Origin: Calliopsis andreniformis
Taxonomy: Eukaryota > Arthropoda > Insecta > Hymenoptera > Andrenidae
Direction of reading: 5' to 3'
Length of the DNA stretch: 64,000 nt
Assembly: GCF_051401765.1 (NCBI RefSeq)
Contig: NW_027480545.1
Location: forward strand, 930,001-994,000
Position numbers and translations under genes: made by a program. The notes under the pieces are model-generated. The model did no database searches. It worked only from the letters and a program-made list of their open reading frames with translations, and was not told the DNA's origin. Below, one piece after another: positions 42,801-56,273 of the stretch (the stretch's first letter is position 1; every line of letters begins with the position of its first letter).

Positions 42801-44487
42801 ATGCTCAATTCTCAATTCTCAATCCTCAATCCTCAATTCTCAACCTTCATCCTCAATAATCAATCTCCAATCCTAGATCCTCAATCCTCAATCCTCAATC
42901 CCCAATCTTCAATCCTCAATAATCAATCTCCAATCCTAGATACTCAATCCTCAATCCTCAATCCTCAATCCCCAATACTCATTCTTCAATCATCAATACC
43001 CAATCCTCAATCATCAAACCTCAATCATCAGTCCTCAATTCTCAATCCTCAATCCTCAGCCCTCAGTCGTCAAACCTCAATCACCGACCCTCAGCCCTCA
43101 TCCTCAATCCTCAGACCTCAATCCTCAATCCTCAAACTTCAATCCTCTACCGTCAGTCCTCGCCCTCAATCCTCAAACCTCAATCTTCATTCCTCAATAT
43201 TCAGTCATCAATACTCAATCTTCAATCCTCAATCCTCAATCCTCAATCCTCAATCCTCAATCCTCAATCCTTAATATTCAATCATCAATACTCAATCTTC
43301 AATCCTCAATATTCAATCCTCAATACTCAATCTTCAATACTCAATCCTCAATCCTCAATCCTCAATACTCAACCATCAATACTCAATTCTCAATACTCAA
43401 TAGAATATCCTGAATTCTCAGGATTCAATACTGAAACCTCAATCCTCAACCCTCAGCCCTCATCCTCCACCCTCAATCCTCAATCCTCAATCCTCAATCC
43501 TCAATCCTCAATCCTCAATCCTCAATCCTCAGTTATCAATACTCAATCTTCAATACTCAATCTTCAATCCTCAATCTTCAATCCTCAATACTCAATCTTC
43601 AATACTCAATCCTCAATCCTCAATCCTCACTACTCAACCATCAATCCTCAATTCTCAATACTCAATAGAATATCCTGAATTCTCAGGATTCAATACTGAA
43701 ACCTCAATCCTCAACCCTCAGCCCTCATCCTCCACCCTCAATCCTCAATCCTCAATCCTCAATCCTCAATCCTCAGTGATCAATACTCAATCTTCAATAC
43801 TCAATCCTCAATCCTCAATCCTCAATCCTCAATCCTCAATCCTCAATCCTCAATCCTCAATCCTCAATCCTCAATCCTCATTTCTCAATCCTCAATACTC
43901 AATCCTCAATCTTCTATCCTCAATACTCAATCTTCAATCCTCAATCCTCAATCCTCAATCCTCAATCCTCAATCCTCAATCTTCAATACACAATCCTTAA
44001 TCCTCAATCCTCAATCCTCAATCCTCAATCCTCAATCCTCAATCCTCAATCCTCATTTCTCAATCCTCAATACTCAATCCTCAATCCTCAATCCTCAGTA
44101 CTCAACCATCAACCCTCAATTCTCAATACTCAATAGAATATCCTGAATTCTCAGGATTCAACACTGAAACCTCAATCCTCAACCCTCAGCCCTCATCCTC
44201 CTCCCTCAATCCTCAATCCTCAATCCTCAATCCTCATTCTTCAACCCTCAATACCCAATCCTCAACCTTCAATCCTCAATCCTCAATCCTCAAGCCTCAA
44301 TCCTCAACCCTCATTCTTCAATCCTCAATATCCAAGCCTCAATCTTCAATCCTCAATCCTCAATCCTCAATTCTCAATCCTCAATCCTCAATCCTCAGTC
44401 CTCAAACCTCAATCCTCAACCCTCAGCCCTCATCCTCAATCCTCAATCGTCAATCCTCAATCCTCAGCCCTCAGTCCTCAAACCTCA
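42801..44487 (+). repeat. Segment D plus tail beta, superunit 2 (1687 bp)
   Basis: Starts as segment D but diverges from the alpha-type copies about 470 bp in. It then carries three palindromes (43407, 43672, 44140) separated by 265 and 468 bp. The run of consensus cells before the next M junction has only four units (44206-44233), against nine at the matching place in superunit 3. Confidence 0.8.
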
Positions 44488-47400
44488 ATGCTCATTCCTC
44501 AATCCCCAATCCTCAATCCTCAATCCTCAATCCTCAATCCTCAATCATCTGTCCTCAATCTTCAATACTCATTCCTCAATCCTCAATCCCCAATCCTCAC
44601 TCCTCAATCATCAATCCTCAATCTTCAATACTCAATCCCCAATCCTCAATCCTCAATACTCAACCATCAATCCGAAATTCTCAATACTCAGTAGAATATC
44701 CTGAATTCTCAGGATTCAATACTGAAACCTCAATCCTCAACCCTCAGCCCTCATCCTCCACCCTCAATCCTCAATCGTCAATCCTCAATCCTCAATCCTC
44801 AGTGATCAATACTCAATCTTCAATACTCAATCCTCAATCCTCAATCCTCAATCCTCAATCCTCAATCCTCATTCTTCAATCCTCAATACCCAGTCCTCAA
44901 TCTTCAATTCTCATTCCTCAATACTGAATCCTCAATCTTCAATCCTCAATACTCAATCTGCAATCCTCAATCCTCAATCCTCAATCCTCTATCCTCATTC
45001 TTCAATCCTCAATACCCATTCCTCAATCTTCAACCCTCAATCCTCAATCCTCAGTCATAAATCCACAATCTTCAATACTCAATCGTCAGTCCTCGTCCTC
45101 AATCCTCAACCCTCAATCCTCAATCCTCAATCCTCAATCCTGAGTCCTCAATCTTCAATCCTCAATACCCAGTCTGCAATCCTCAATCCTCAATCCTCAA
45201 TCCTCAATACTCATTCTTCAATCCTCAATACCCAATCCTCAATCTTCAACCCTCAGTCCCCAATCCTCAATCTTCAATGCTCAATCCTCAATCCTCCATC
45301 CTCAATCCTCAATCCTCAATCCTCAATCTTCAGTGCTCAATCCTCAATCCTCCATCCTCAATCCTCAATCCTCAATCTTCAATCCTCAATCGTCAATCTT
45401 CAGTCCTCAATACTCAATCTTCAATTCTCAATATTCAATCATCAATACTCAATCTTAAATCCTCAATACTCAATCCTCAATCGTCAATCCTCAATCCCCA
45501 ATCCTCAATCTTCAATGCTCAATCCTCAATCCTCCATCCTCAATCCTCAATCCTCAATCTTCAATCCTCAATCGTCAATCTTCAGTCCTCAATACTCAAT
45601 CTTCAATTCTCAATCTTCAATCCTCAATCCTCAATCCTCAATCCTCAGTACTCAATCCTCAATCCTCAATCTTCAATCCTCAATACTCAATCTTCAATCC
45701 TCAATCCTCAATCCTCAATCCTCAATCCTCAATCTTCAATCCTCAATTCTCAATCCTCAACCTTCAATCCTCAATACTCAATCTGCAATCCTCAGTCCTC
45801 AAACCTCAATCCTCAATCCTCGTTCTTCAATCCTCAATCCTCAATCCTCAATCCTCAATCTTCAATCCTCAATTCTCAGTCCTCAACCTTCAATCCTCAA
45901 TACTCAATCTGCAATCCTCAATCCTCAAACCTCAATCCTCAATCCTCATTCTTCAATCCTCAATACCCAATCCTCAATCTTCAATCCTCAATCCTCAATC
46001 CTCAATTCTCAATACTTAATCCTTAATCCTCAGACCTCAAACATCAATATTCAACCCTCAGTCCTCGTCCTCAACCCTCAACCCTCAATCCTCAATCCTC
46101 AATCCTCAATCATCGTTCCTCAAACCTCAATCCTCAACCCTCAGTCTTCGTCCTCAATTCTCAATTCTCAATCCTCAATCCTCAATCCTCAATCCTCAAT
46201 CATCAATCCTCAATAATCAATCTCCAATCCTACATCCTCAATCCCCAATCCTCAATCCATAATCCTCAACATTCAATCCTCAATCGCCAGTCCTCAATCT
46301 TCAATCCTCAATGCTCAATCCTCAATCCTCAAGCCCCAGTCCTCAATCCTCAATCCCCAATCCTCAAACCTCAATCCTCAACCGTCAATCCTCAATCCTC
46401 AATCTTCAATCTTCAATCATCAATAATCAATCTTCAATCCTCAATCATCAATCCTCAATCGTCAATTCTCTATCCTCAATATTCAACACTCAGCCCTCAA
46501 CCACCAATACTCAATACTCAACCATCAATCCTCAATTCTCAATACTCAATAGCACATCCTGAATTCTCATGGTTCTACACGCAATACACAATATTCAATA
46601 ATCAAATCTCAAACCTCAAGCATCAATTCTCAACACTCAATCCTCAACACTCAGTCCTCTCTCTTCAACCCTACATCCTCAACACTCAATCCTCAAGCGT
46701 CAATCCTCAACCCTCAATCCTCAGCCCACAGTCCTCAAACCTCAATGCTCAATCCCCAATCCCCAATCCTCAATCCTCAATACTCAATCATCAATCCTCA
46801 ATCTTCAATTCTCATTCCTCAATCCTGAATCCTCAATCTTCAATCCTCAATACTCAATCTGCAATCATCATTCCTCAATCCTCAATCCTCAATCCTCATT
46901 CTTCAATCCTCAATACCCATTCCTCAATCTTCAATCCTCGATCCTCAATCCTCAAGCCTCAATCCTCAACCCTCATTCTTCAATCCTCAATATCCAAGCC
47001 TCAATCTTCAATCCTCAATCCTCAATCCTCAATTCTCAATCCTCAATCCTCAGTCCTCAGTCCTCAAACCTCAATCCTCAACCCTCAGCCCTCATCCTCA
47101 ATCCTCAATCGTCAATCCTCAATCCTCAGCCCTCAGTCCTCAAACCTCAATGCTCATTCCTCAATCCCCAATCCTCAATCCTCAATCCTCAATCCTCAAT
47201 CATCGTTCCTCAAACATCAATCCTCAACCCTCAGTCTTCGTCCTCAATTCTCAATTCTCAATCCTCAATCCTCAATCCTCAATCCTCAATCATCAATCCT
47301 CAATAATCAATCTCCAATCCTACATCCTCAATCCCCAATCCTCAATCCATAATCCTCAACATTCAATCCTCAATCGCCAGTCCTCAATCTTCAATCCTCA

Positions 47401-49049
47401 ATGCTCAATCCTCAATCCTCAAGCCCCAGTCCTCAATCCTCAATCCCCAATCCTCAAACCTCAATCCTCAACCGTCAATCCTCAATCCTCAATCTTCAAT
47501 CTTCAATCATCAATAATCAATCTTCAATCCTCAATCATCAATCCTCAATCGTCAATTCTCTATCCTCAATATTCAACACTCAGCCCTCAACCACCAATAC
47601 TCAATACTCAACCATCAATCCTCAATTCTCAATCCTCAATCCTTAATATTCAATCATCAATACTCAATCTTCAATCCTCAATCTTCAATCCTCAATACTC
47701 AATCTTCAATCCTCAATCCTCAATCTTCAATCCTCAATCCTCAGTCCTCAGGCATCAATACTCGATCTTCAATATTCAATCCTCAATCCTCAATCCTCAA
47801 TCCACAATCCTCAACCTTCAATACTCAATACTCAATCTTCAATCCTCAATCCTCAATCCTCAATCCTCAAGACTCAATCCTCAATAATCAATCCTCAATC
47901 CTCAAACCTCAGTCTTCATCCTCAATTCTCAATTCTCAATCCTCAATCCTCAATCCTGAATCCTCAATCATCAATCCTCAGTAATCAATCTCCAATCCTA
48001 CATCCTCAATCCTCAATCCTCAATATTCAATCCTCAATACCCAATCGTCAATCATCAATCCTCAATCTTCAATCCTTAGACGTCAATCCTCAGTCATCAA
48101 TCCTCAATCTTCAATACCCAATCGTCAATCCTAAGTCCTCAATCCTCAATCCTCAATACTCAATCTTCAATCCTCAATCCTCAATCTTCTATCCTCAATC
48201 CTCAATCCTCAGGCATCAATACTCGATCTTCAATATTCAATCCTCAATCCTCAATCCTCAATCCACAATCCTCAACCTTCAATACTCAATACTCAATCTT
48301 CAATCCTCAATCCTCAATCCTCAATCCTCAAGACTCAATCCTCAATCCTCAATCCTCAATCCTCAAACCTCAGTCTTCATCCTCAATTCTCAATTCTCAA
48401 TCCTCAATCCTCAATCCTGAATCCTCAATCATCAATCCTCAGTAATCAATCTCCAATCCTACATCCTCAATCCTCAATCCTCAATATTCAATCCTCAATA
48501 CCCAATCGTCAATCATCAATCCTCAATCTTCAATCCTTAGACGTCAATCCTCAGTCCTCAATATTCAATCATCAATATCCAATCTTCAATCCTCTATCCT
48601 CAATCCTCAATCCTCAATCCTCAATCCTCAATCTTCAATCCTCAATCCTCAATCCTCAATACTCAATCCTCAATCTTCAATCCTCAATACTCAATCTTCA
48701 ATCCTCAATCCTCTATCCTCAATCCTCAATCCTCAATCTTCAATCCTCAATACTCAATCTTCAATCCTCATTCCTCAATCCTCAATCCTCAATCCTCATT
48801 CTTCAACCCTCAATACCCAATCCTCAACCTTCAATCCTCAATCCTCAATCCTCAAGCCTCAATCCTCAACCCTCATTCTTCAATCCTCAATATCCAAGCC
48901 TCAATCTTCAATCCTCAATCCTCAATCCTCAATTCTCAATCCTCAATCCTCAATCCTCAGTCCTCAAACCTCAATCCTCAACCCTCAGCCCTCATCCTCA
49001 ATCCTCAATCGTCAATCCTCAATCCTCAGCCCTCAGTCCTCAAACCTCA
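44488..49049 (+). repeat. M+N block 1, superunit 3 (4562 bp)
   Basis: Full-length copy with palindrome 44698, type-2 motif 46556 and the TTAGACGTC doublet at 48078 and 48539 (461 bp). A private substitution is visible near 47215 (CAAACAT where the other N copies have CAAACCT). Confidence 0.88.
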
Positions 49050-52000
49050 ATGCTCATTCCTCAATCCCCAATCCTCAATCCTCAATCCTCAATCCTCAAT
49101 CCTCAATCATCTGTCCTCAATCTTCAATACTCATTCCTCAATCCTCAATCCCCAATCCTCACTCCTCAATCATCAATCCTCAATCTTCAATACTCAATCC
49201 CCAATCCTCAATCCTCAATACTCAACCATCAATCCGAAATTCTCAATACTCAGTAGAATATCCTGAATTCTCAGGATTCAATACTGAAACCTCAATCCTC
49301 AACCCTCAGCCCTCATCCTCCACCCTCAATCCTCAATCGTCAATCCTCAATCCTCAATCCTCAGTGATCAATACTCAATCTTCAATACTCAATCCTCAAT
49401 CCTCAATCCTCAATCCTCAATCCTCAATCCTCATTCTTCAATCCTCAATACCCAGTCCTCAATCTTCAATTCTCATTCCTCAATACTGAATCCTCAATCT
49501 TCAATCCTCAATACTCAATCTGCAATCCTCAATCCTCAATCCTCAATCCTCTATCCTCATTCTTCAATCCTCAATACCCATTCCTCAATCTTCAACCCTC
49601 AATCCTCAATCCTCAGTCATAAATCCACAATCTTCAATACTCAATCGTCAGTCCTCGTCCTCAATCCTCAACCCTCAATCCTCAATCCTCAATCCTCAAT
49701 CCTGAGTCCTCAATCTTCAATCCTCAATACCCAGTCTGCAATCCTCAATCCTCAATCCTCAATCCTCAATACTCATTCTTCAATCCTCAATACCCAATCC
49801 TCAATCTTCAACCCTCAGTCCCCAATCCTCAATCTTCAATGCTCAATCCTCAATCCTCCATCCTCAATCCTCAATCCTCAATCCTCAATCTTCAGTGCTC
49901 AATCCTCAATCCTGCATCCTCAATCCTCAATCCTCAATCTTCAATCCTCAATCGTCAATCTTCAGTCCTCAATACTCAATCTTCAATTCTCAATATTCAA
50001 TCATCAATACTCAATCTTAAATCCTCAATACTCAATCCTCAATCGTCAATCCTCAATCCCCAATCCTCAATCTTCAATGCTCAATCCTCAATCCTCCATC
50101 CTCAATCCTCAATCCTCAATCTTCAATCCTCAATCGTCAATCTTCAGTCCTCAATACTCAATCTTCAATTCTCAATCTTCAATCCTCAATCCTCAATCCT
50201 CAATCCTCAGTACTCAATCCTCAATCCTCAATCTTCAATCCTCAATACTCAATCTTCAATCCTCAATCCTCAATCCTCAATCCTCAATCCTCAATCTTCA
50301 ATCCTCAATTCTCAATCCTCAACCTTCAATCCTCAATACTCAATCTGCAATCCTCAGTCCTCAAACCTCAATCCTCAATCCTCGTTCTTCAATCCTCAAT
50401 CCTCAATCCTCAATCCTCAATCATCAATCCTCAATTCTCAGTCCTCAACCTTCAATCCTCAATACTCAATCTGCAATCCTCAATCCTCAAACCTCAATCC
50501 TCAATCCTCATTCTTCAATCCTCAATACCCAATCCTCAATCTTCAATCCTCAATCCTCAATCCTCAATTCTCAATACTTAATCCTTAATCCTCAGACCTC
50601 AAACATCAATATTCAACCCTCAGTCCTCGTCCTCAACCCTCAACCCTCAATCCTCAATCCTCAATCCTCAATCATCGTTCCTCAAACCTCAATCCTCAAC
50701 CCTCAGTCTTCGTCCTCAATTCTCAATTCTCAATCCTCAATCCTCAATCCTCAATCCTCAATCATCAATCCTCAATAATCAATCTCCAATCCTACATCCT
50801 CAATCCCCAATCCTCAATCCATAATCCTCAACATTCAATCCTCAATCGCCAGTCCTCAATCTTCAATCCTCAATGCTCAATCCTCAATCCTCAAGCCCCA
50901 GTCCTCAATCCTCAATCCCCAATCCTCAAACCTCAATCCTCAACCGTCAATCCTCAATCCTCAATCTTCAATCTTCAATCATCAATAATCAATCTTCAAT
51001 CCTCAATCATCAATCCTCAATCGTCAATTCTCTATCCTCAATATTCAACACTCAGCCCTCAACCACCAATACTCAATACTCTACCATCAATCCTCAATTC
51101 TCAATACTCAATAGCACATCCTGAATTCTCATGGTTCTACACGCAATACACAATATTCAATAATCAAATCTCAAACCTCAAGCATCAATTCTCAACACTC
51201 AATCCTCAACACTCAGTCCTCTCTCTTCAACCCTACATCCTCAACACTCAATCCTCAAGCGTCAATCCTCAACCCTCAATCCTCAGCCCACAGTCCTCAA
51301 ACCTCAATGCTCAATCCCCAATCCCCAATCCTCAATCCTCAATACTCAATCATCAATCCTCAATCTTCAATTCTCATTCCTCAATCCTGAATCCTCAACC
51401 TTCAATCCTCAATACTCAATCTGCAATCATCATTCCTCAATCCTCAATCCTCAATCCTCATTCTTCAATCCTCAATACCCATTCCTCAATCTTCAATCCT
51501 CGATCCTCAATCCTCAAGCCTCAATCCTCAACCCTCATTCTTCAATCCTCAATATCCAAGCCTCAATCTTCAATCCTCAATCCTCAATCCTCAATTCTCA
51601 ATCCTCAATCCTCAGTCCTCAGTCCTCAAACCTCAATCCTCAACCCTCAGCCCTCATCCTCAATCCTCAATCGTCAATCCTCAATCCTCAGCCCTCAGTC
51701 CTCAAACCTCAATGCTCATTCCTCAATCCCCAATCCTCAATCCTCAATCCTCAATCCTCAATCATCGTTCCTCAAACCTCAATCCTCAACCCTCAGTCTT
51801 CGTCCTCAATTCTCAATTCTCAATCCTCAATCCTCAATCCTCAATCCTCAATCATCAATCCTCAATAATCAATCTCCAATCCTACATCCTCAATCCCCAA
51901 TCCTCAATCCATAATCCTCAACATTCAATCCTCAATCGCCAGTCCTCAATCTTCAATCCTCAATGCTCAATCCTCAATCCTCAAGCCCCAGTCCTCAATC

Positions 52001-53611
52001 CTCAATCCCCAATCCTCAAACCTCAATCCTCAACCGTCAATCCTCAATCCTCAATCTTCAATCTTCAATCATCAATAATCAATCTTCAATCCTCAATCAT
52101 CAATCCTCAATCGTCAATTCTCTATCCTCAATATTCAACACTCAGCCCTCAACCACCAATACTCAATACTCAACCATCAATCCTCAATTCTCAATCCTCA
52201 ATCCTTAATATTCAATCATCAATACTCAATCTTCAATCCTCAATCTTCAATCCTCAATACTCAATCTTCAATCCTCAATCCTCAATCTTCAATCCTCAAT
52301 CCTCAGTCCTCAGGCATCAATACTCGATCTTCAATATTCAATCCTCAATCCTCAATCCTCAATCCACAATCCTCAACCTTCAATACTCAATACTCAATCT
52401 TCAATCCTCAATCCTCAATCCTCAATCCTCAAGACTCAATCCTCAATAATCAATCCTCAATCCTCAAACCTCAGTCTTCATCCTCAATTCTCAATTCTCA
52501 ATCCTCAATCCTCAATCCTGAATCCTCAATCATCAATCCTCAGTAATCAATCTCCAATCCTACATCCTCAATCCTCAATCCTCAATATTCAATCCTCAAT
52601 ACCCAATCGTCAATCATCAATCCTCAATCTTCAATCCTTAGACGTCAATCCTCAGTCATCAATCCTCAATCTTCAATACCCAATCGTCAATCCTAAGTCC
52701 TCAATCCTCAATCCTCAATACTCAATCTTCAATCCTCAATCCTCAATCTTCTATCCTCAATCCTCAATCCTCAGGCATCAATACTCGATCTTCAATATTC
52801 AATCCTCAATCCTCAATCCTCAATCCACAATCCTCAACCTTCAATACTCAATACTCAATCTTCAATCCTCAATCCTCAATCCTCAATCCTCAAGACTCAA
52901 TCCTCAATCCTCAATCCTCAATCCTCAAACCTCAGTCTTCATCCTCAATTCTCAATTCTCAATCCTCAATCCTCAATCCTGAATCCTCAATCATCAATCC
53001 TCAGTAATCAATCTCCAATCCTACATCCTCAATCCTCAATCCTCAATATTCAATCCTCAATACCCAATCGTCAATCATCAATCCTCAATCTTCAATCCTT
53101 AGACGTCAATCCTCAGTCCTCAATATTCAATCATCAATATCCAATCTTCAATCCTCTATCCTCAATCCTCAATCCTCAATCCTCAATCCTCAATCTTCAA
53201 TCCTCAATCCTCAATCCTCAATACTCAATCCTCAATCTTCAATCCTCAATACTCAATCTTCAATCCTCAATCCTCTATCCTCAATCCTCAATCCTCAATC
53301 TTCAATCCTCAATACTCAATCTTCAATCCTCATTCCTCAATCCTCAATCCTCAATCCTCATTCTTCAACCCTCAATACCCAATCCTCAACCTTCAATCCT
53401 CAATCCTCAATCCTCAAGCCTCAATCCTCAACCCTCATTCTTCAATACTCAATATCCAAGCCTCAATCTTCAATCCTCAATCCTCAATCCTCAATTCTCA
53501 ATCCTCAATCCTCAATCCTCAGTCCTCAAACCTCAATCCTCAACCCTCAGCCCTCATCCTCAATCCTCAATCGTCAATCCTCAATCCTCAGCCCTCAGTC
53601 CTCAAACCTCA
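49050..53611 (+). repeat. M+N block 2, superunit 3 (4562 bp)
   Basis: Same length as block 1 with a few private substitutions near 49914 (CCTGCAT for CCTCCAT), 50430 (ATCATCA for ATCTTCA), 51081 (CTCTACC for CTCAACC) and 51399. These private bases show it is a real separate copy, not an exact assembly duplication of block 1. Palindrome 49260, type-2 motif 51118. Confidence 0.88.
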
Positions 53612-56273
53612 ATGCTCATTCCTCAATCCCCAATCCTCAATCCTCAATCCTCAATCCTCAATCCTCAATCATCTGTCCTCAATCTTCAATACTCATTCCT
53701 CAATCCTCAATCCCCAATCCTCACTCCTCAATCATCAATCCTCAATCTTCAATACTCAATCCCCAATCCTCAATCCTCAATACTCAACCATCAATCCGAA
53801 ATTCTCAATACTCAGTAGAATATCCTGAATTCTCAGGATTCAATACTGAAACCTCAATCCTCAACCCTCTGCCCTCATCCTCCACCCTCAATCCTCAATC
53901 GTCAATCCTCAATCCTCAATCCTCAGTGATCAATACTCAATCTTCAATACTCAATCCTCAATCCTCAATCCTCAATCCTCAATCCTCAATCCTCATTCTT
54001 CAATCCTCAATACCCAGTCCTCAATCTTCAATTCTCATTCCTCAATACTGAATCCTCAATCTTCAATCCTCAATACTCAATCTGCAATCCTCAATCCTCA
54101 ATCCTCAATCCTCTATCCTCATTCTTCAATCCTCAATACCCATTCCTCAATCTTCAACCCTCAATCCTCAATCCTCAGTCATAAATCCACAATCTTCAAT
54201 ACTCAATCGTCAGTCCTCGTCCTCAATCCTCAACCCTCAATCCTCAATCCTCAATCCTCAATCCTGAGTCCTCAATCTTCAATCCTCAATACCCAGTCTG
54301 CAATCCTCAATCCTCAATCCTCAATCCTCAATACTCATTCTTCAATCCTCAATACCCAATCCTCAATCTTCAACCCTCAGTCCCCAATCCTCAATCTTCA
54401 ATGCTCAATCCTCAATCCTCCATCCTCAATCCTCAATCCTCAATCCTCAATCTTCAGTGCTCAATCCTCAATCCTCCATCCTCAATCCTCAATCCTCAAT
54501 CTTCAATCCTCAATCGTCAATCTTCAGTCCTCAATACTCAATCTTCAATTCTCAATATTCAATCATCAATACTCAATCTTAAATCCTCAATACTCAATCC
54601 TCAATCGTCAATCCTCAATCCCCAATCCTCAATCTTCAATGCTCAATCCTCAATCCTCCATCCTCAATCCTCAATCCTCAATCTTCAATCCTCAATCGTC
54701 AATCTTCAGTCCTCAATACTCAATCTTCAATTCTCAATCTTCAATCCTCAATCCTCAATCCTCAATCCTCAGTACTCAATCCTCAATCCTCAATCTTCAA
54801 TCCTCAATACTCAATCTTCAATCCTCAATCCTCAATCCTCAATCCTCAATCCTCAATCTTCAATCCTCAATTCTCAATCCTCAACCTTCAATCCTCAATA
54901 CTCAATCTGCAATCCTCAGTCCTCAAACCTCAATCCTCAATCCTCGTTCTTCAATCCTCAATCCTCAATCCTCAATCCTCAATCTTCAATCCTCAATTCT
55001 CAGTCCTCAACCTTCAATCCTCAATACTCAATCTGCAATCCTCAATCCTCAAACCTCAATCCTCAATCCTCATTCTTCAATCCTCAATACCCAATCCTCA
55101 ATCTTCAATCCTCAATCCTCAATCCTCAATTCTCAATACTTAATCCTTAATCCTCAGACCTCAAACATCAATATTCAACCCTCAGTCCTCGTCCTCAACC
55201 CTCAACCCTCAATCCTCAATCCTCAATCCTCAATCATCGTTCCTCAAACCTCAATCCTCAACCCTCAGTCTTCGTCCTCAATTCTCAATTCTCAATCCTC
55301 AATCCTCAATCCTCAATCCTCAATCATCAATCCTCAATAATCAATCTCCAATCCTACATCCTCAATCCCCAATCCTCAATCCATAATCCTCAACATTCAA
55401 TCCTCAATCGCCAGTCCTCAATCTTCAATCCTCAATGCTCAATCCTCAATCCTCAAGCCCCAGTCCTCAATCCTCAATCCCCAATCCTCAAACCTCAATC
55501 CTCAACCGTCAATCCTCAATCCTCAATCTTCAATCTTCAATCATCAATAATCAATCTTCAATCCTCAATCATCAATCCTCAATCGTCAATTCTCTATCCT
55601 CAATATTCAACACTCAGCCCTCAACCACCAATACTCAATACTCAACCATCAATCCTCAATTCTCAATACTCAATAGCACATCCTGAATTCTCATGGTTCT
55701 ACACGCAATACACAATATTCAATAATCAAATCTCAAACCTCAAGCATCAATTCTCAACACTCAATCCTCAACACTCAGTCCTCTCTCTTCAACCCTACAT
55801 CCTCAACACTCAATCCTCAAGCGTCAATCCTCAACCCTCAATCCTCAGCCCACAGTCCTCAAACCTCAATGCTCAATCCCCAATCCCCAATCCTCAATCC
55901 TCAATACTCAATCATCAATCCTCAATCTTCAATTCTCAATCCTCAATCCTGAATCCTCAATCTTCAATCCTCAATACTCAATCTGCAATCATCATTCCTC
56001 AATCCTCAATCCTCAATCCTCATTCTTCAATCCTCAATACCCATTCCTCAATCTTCAATCCTCGATCCTCAATCCTCAAGCCTCAATCCTCAACCCTCAT
56101 TCTTCAATCCTCAATATCCAAGCCTCAATCTTCAATCCTCAATCCTCAATCCTCAATTCTCAATCCTCAATCCTCAGTCCTCAGTCCTCAAACCTCAATC
56201 CTCAACCCTCAGCCCTCATCCTCAATCCTCAATCGTCAATCCTCAATCCTCAGCCCTCAGTCCTCAAACCTCA
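53612..56273 (+). repeat. Third M block, superunit 3 (2662 bp)
   Basis: Palindrome 53822, type-2 motif 55680. Private changes near 53869 (CCTCTGC for CCTCAGC) and 55938. It is followed by P, as is the last M of every superunit. Confidence 0.86.

Larger units (their letters stand above)
30912..44157. repeat. Type-1 palindromes in superunit 2, twelve copies
   Basis: Starts: 30912, 35208, 37856, 39275, 39624, 41134, 41602, 42118, 42572, 43407, 43672, 44140. Spacings repeat those of the other superunits where blocks correspond (for example 2648, 1419 and 349 bp from the last M through P to Q). Confidence 0.9.
30702..44487 (+). repeat. Superunit 2 (13786 bp)
   Basis: Landmarks: M 30702, N 33350, M 34998, P 37660, Q 39428, R 40910, D 42801, then a beta tail with palindromes 43407, 43672 and 44140. 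It is shorter than superunit 1 because its M+N block carries deletions (4296 against 4562 bp) and because its tail is of a different type. Confidence 0.87.
600..55697. repeat. Type-2 motif, broken palindrome, nine copies
   Basis: Starts: 600, 5237, 18029, 22591, 32756, 37066, 46556, 51118, 55680. The 18 bases read ATCCTGAATTCTCATGGT, so the left arm and centre match type 1 but the right arm has two changes and the stem is broken. There is one per unit A and one per M block, 2068 bp after the M landmark (2054 where the 14-bp loss occurred). The following cells (GCAATAC, ACAATAT, TCAATAA) are characteristic of this form. Confidence 0.85.
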
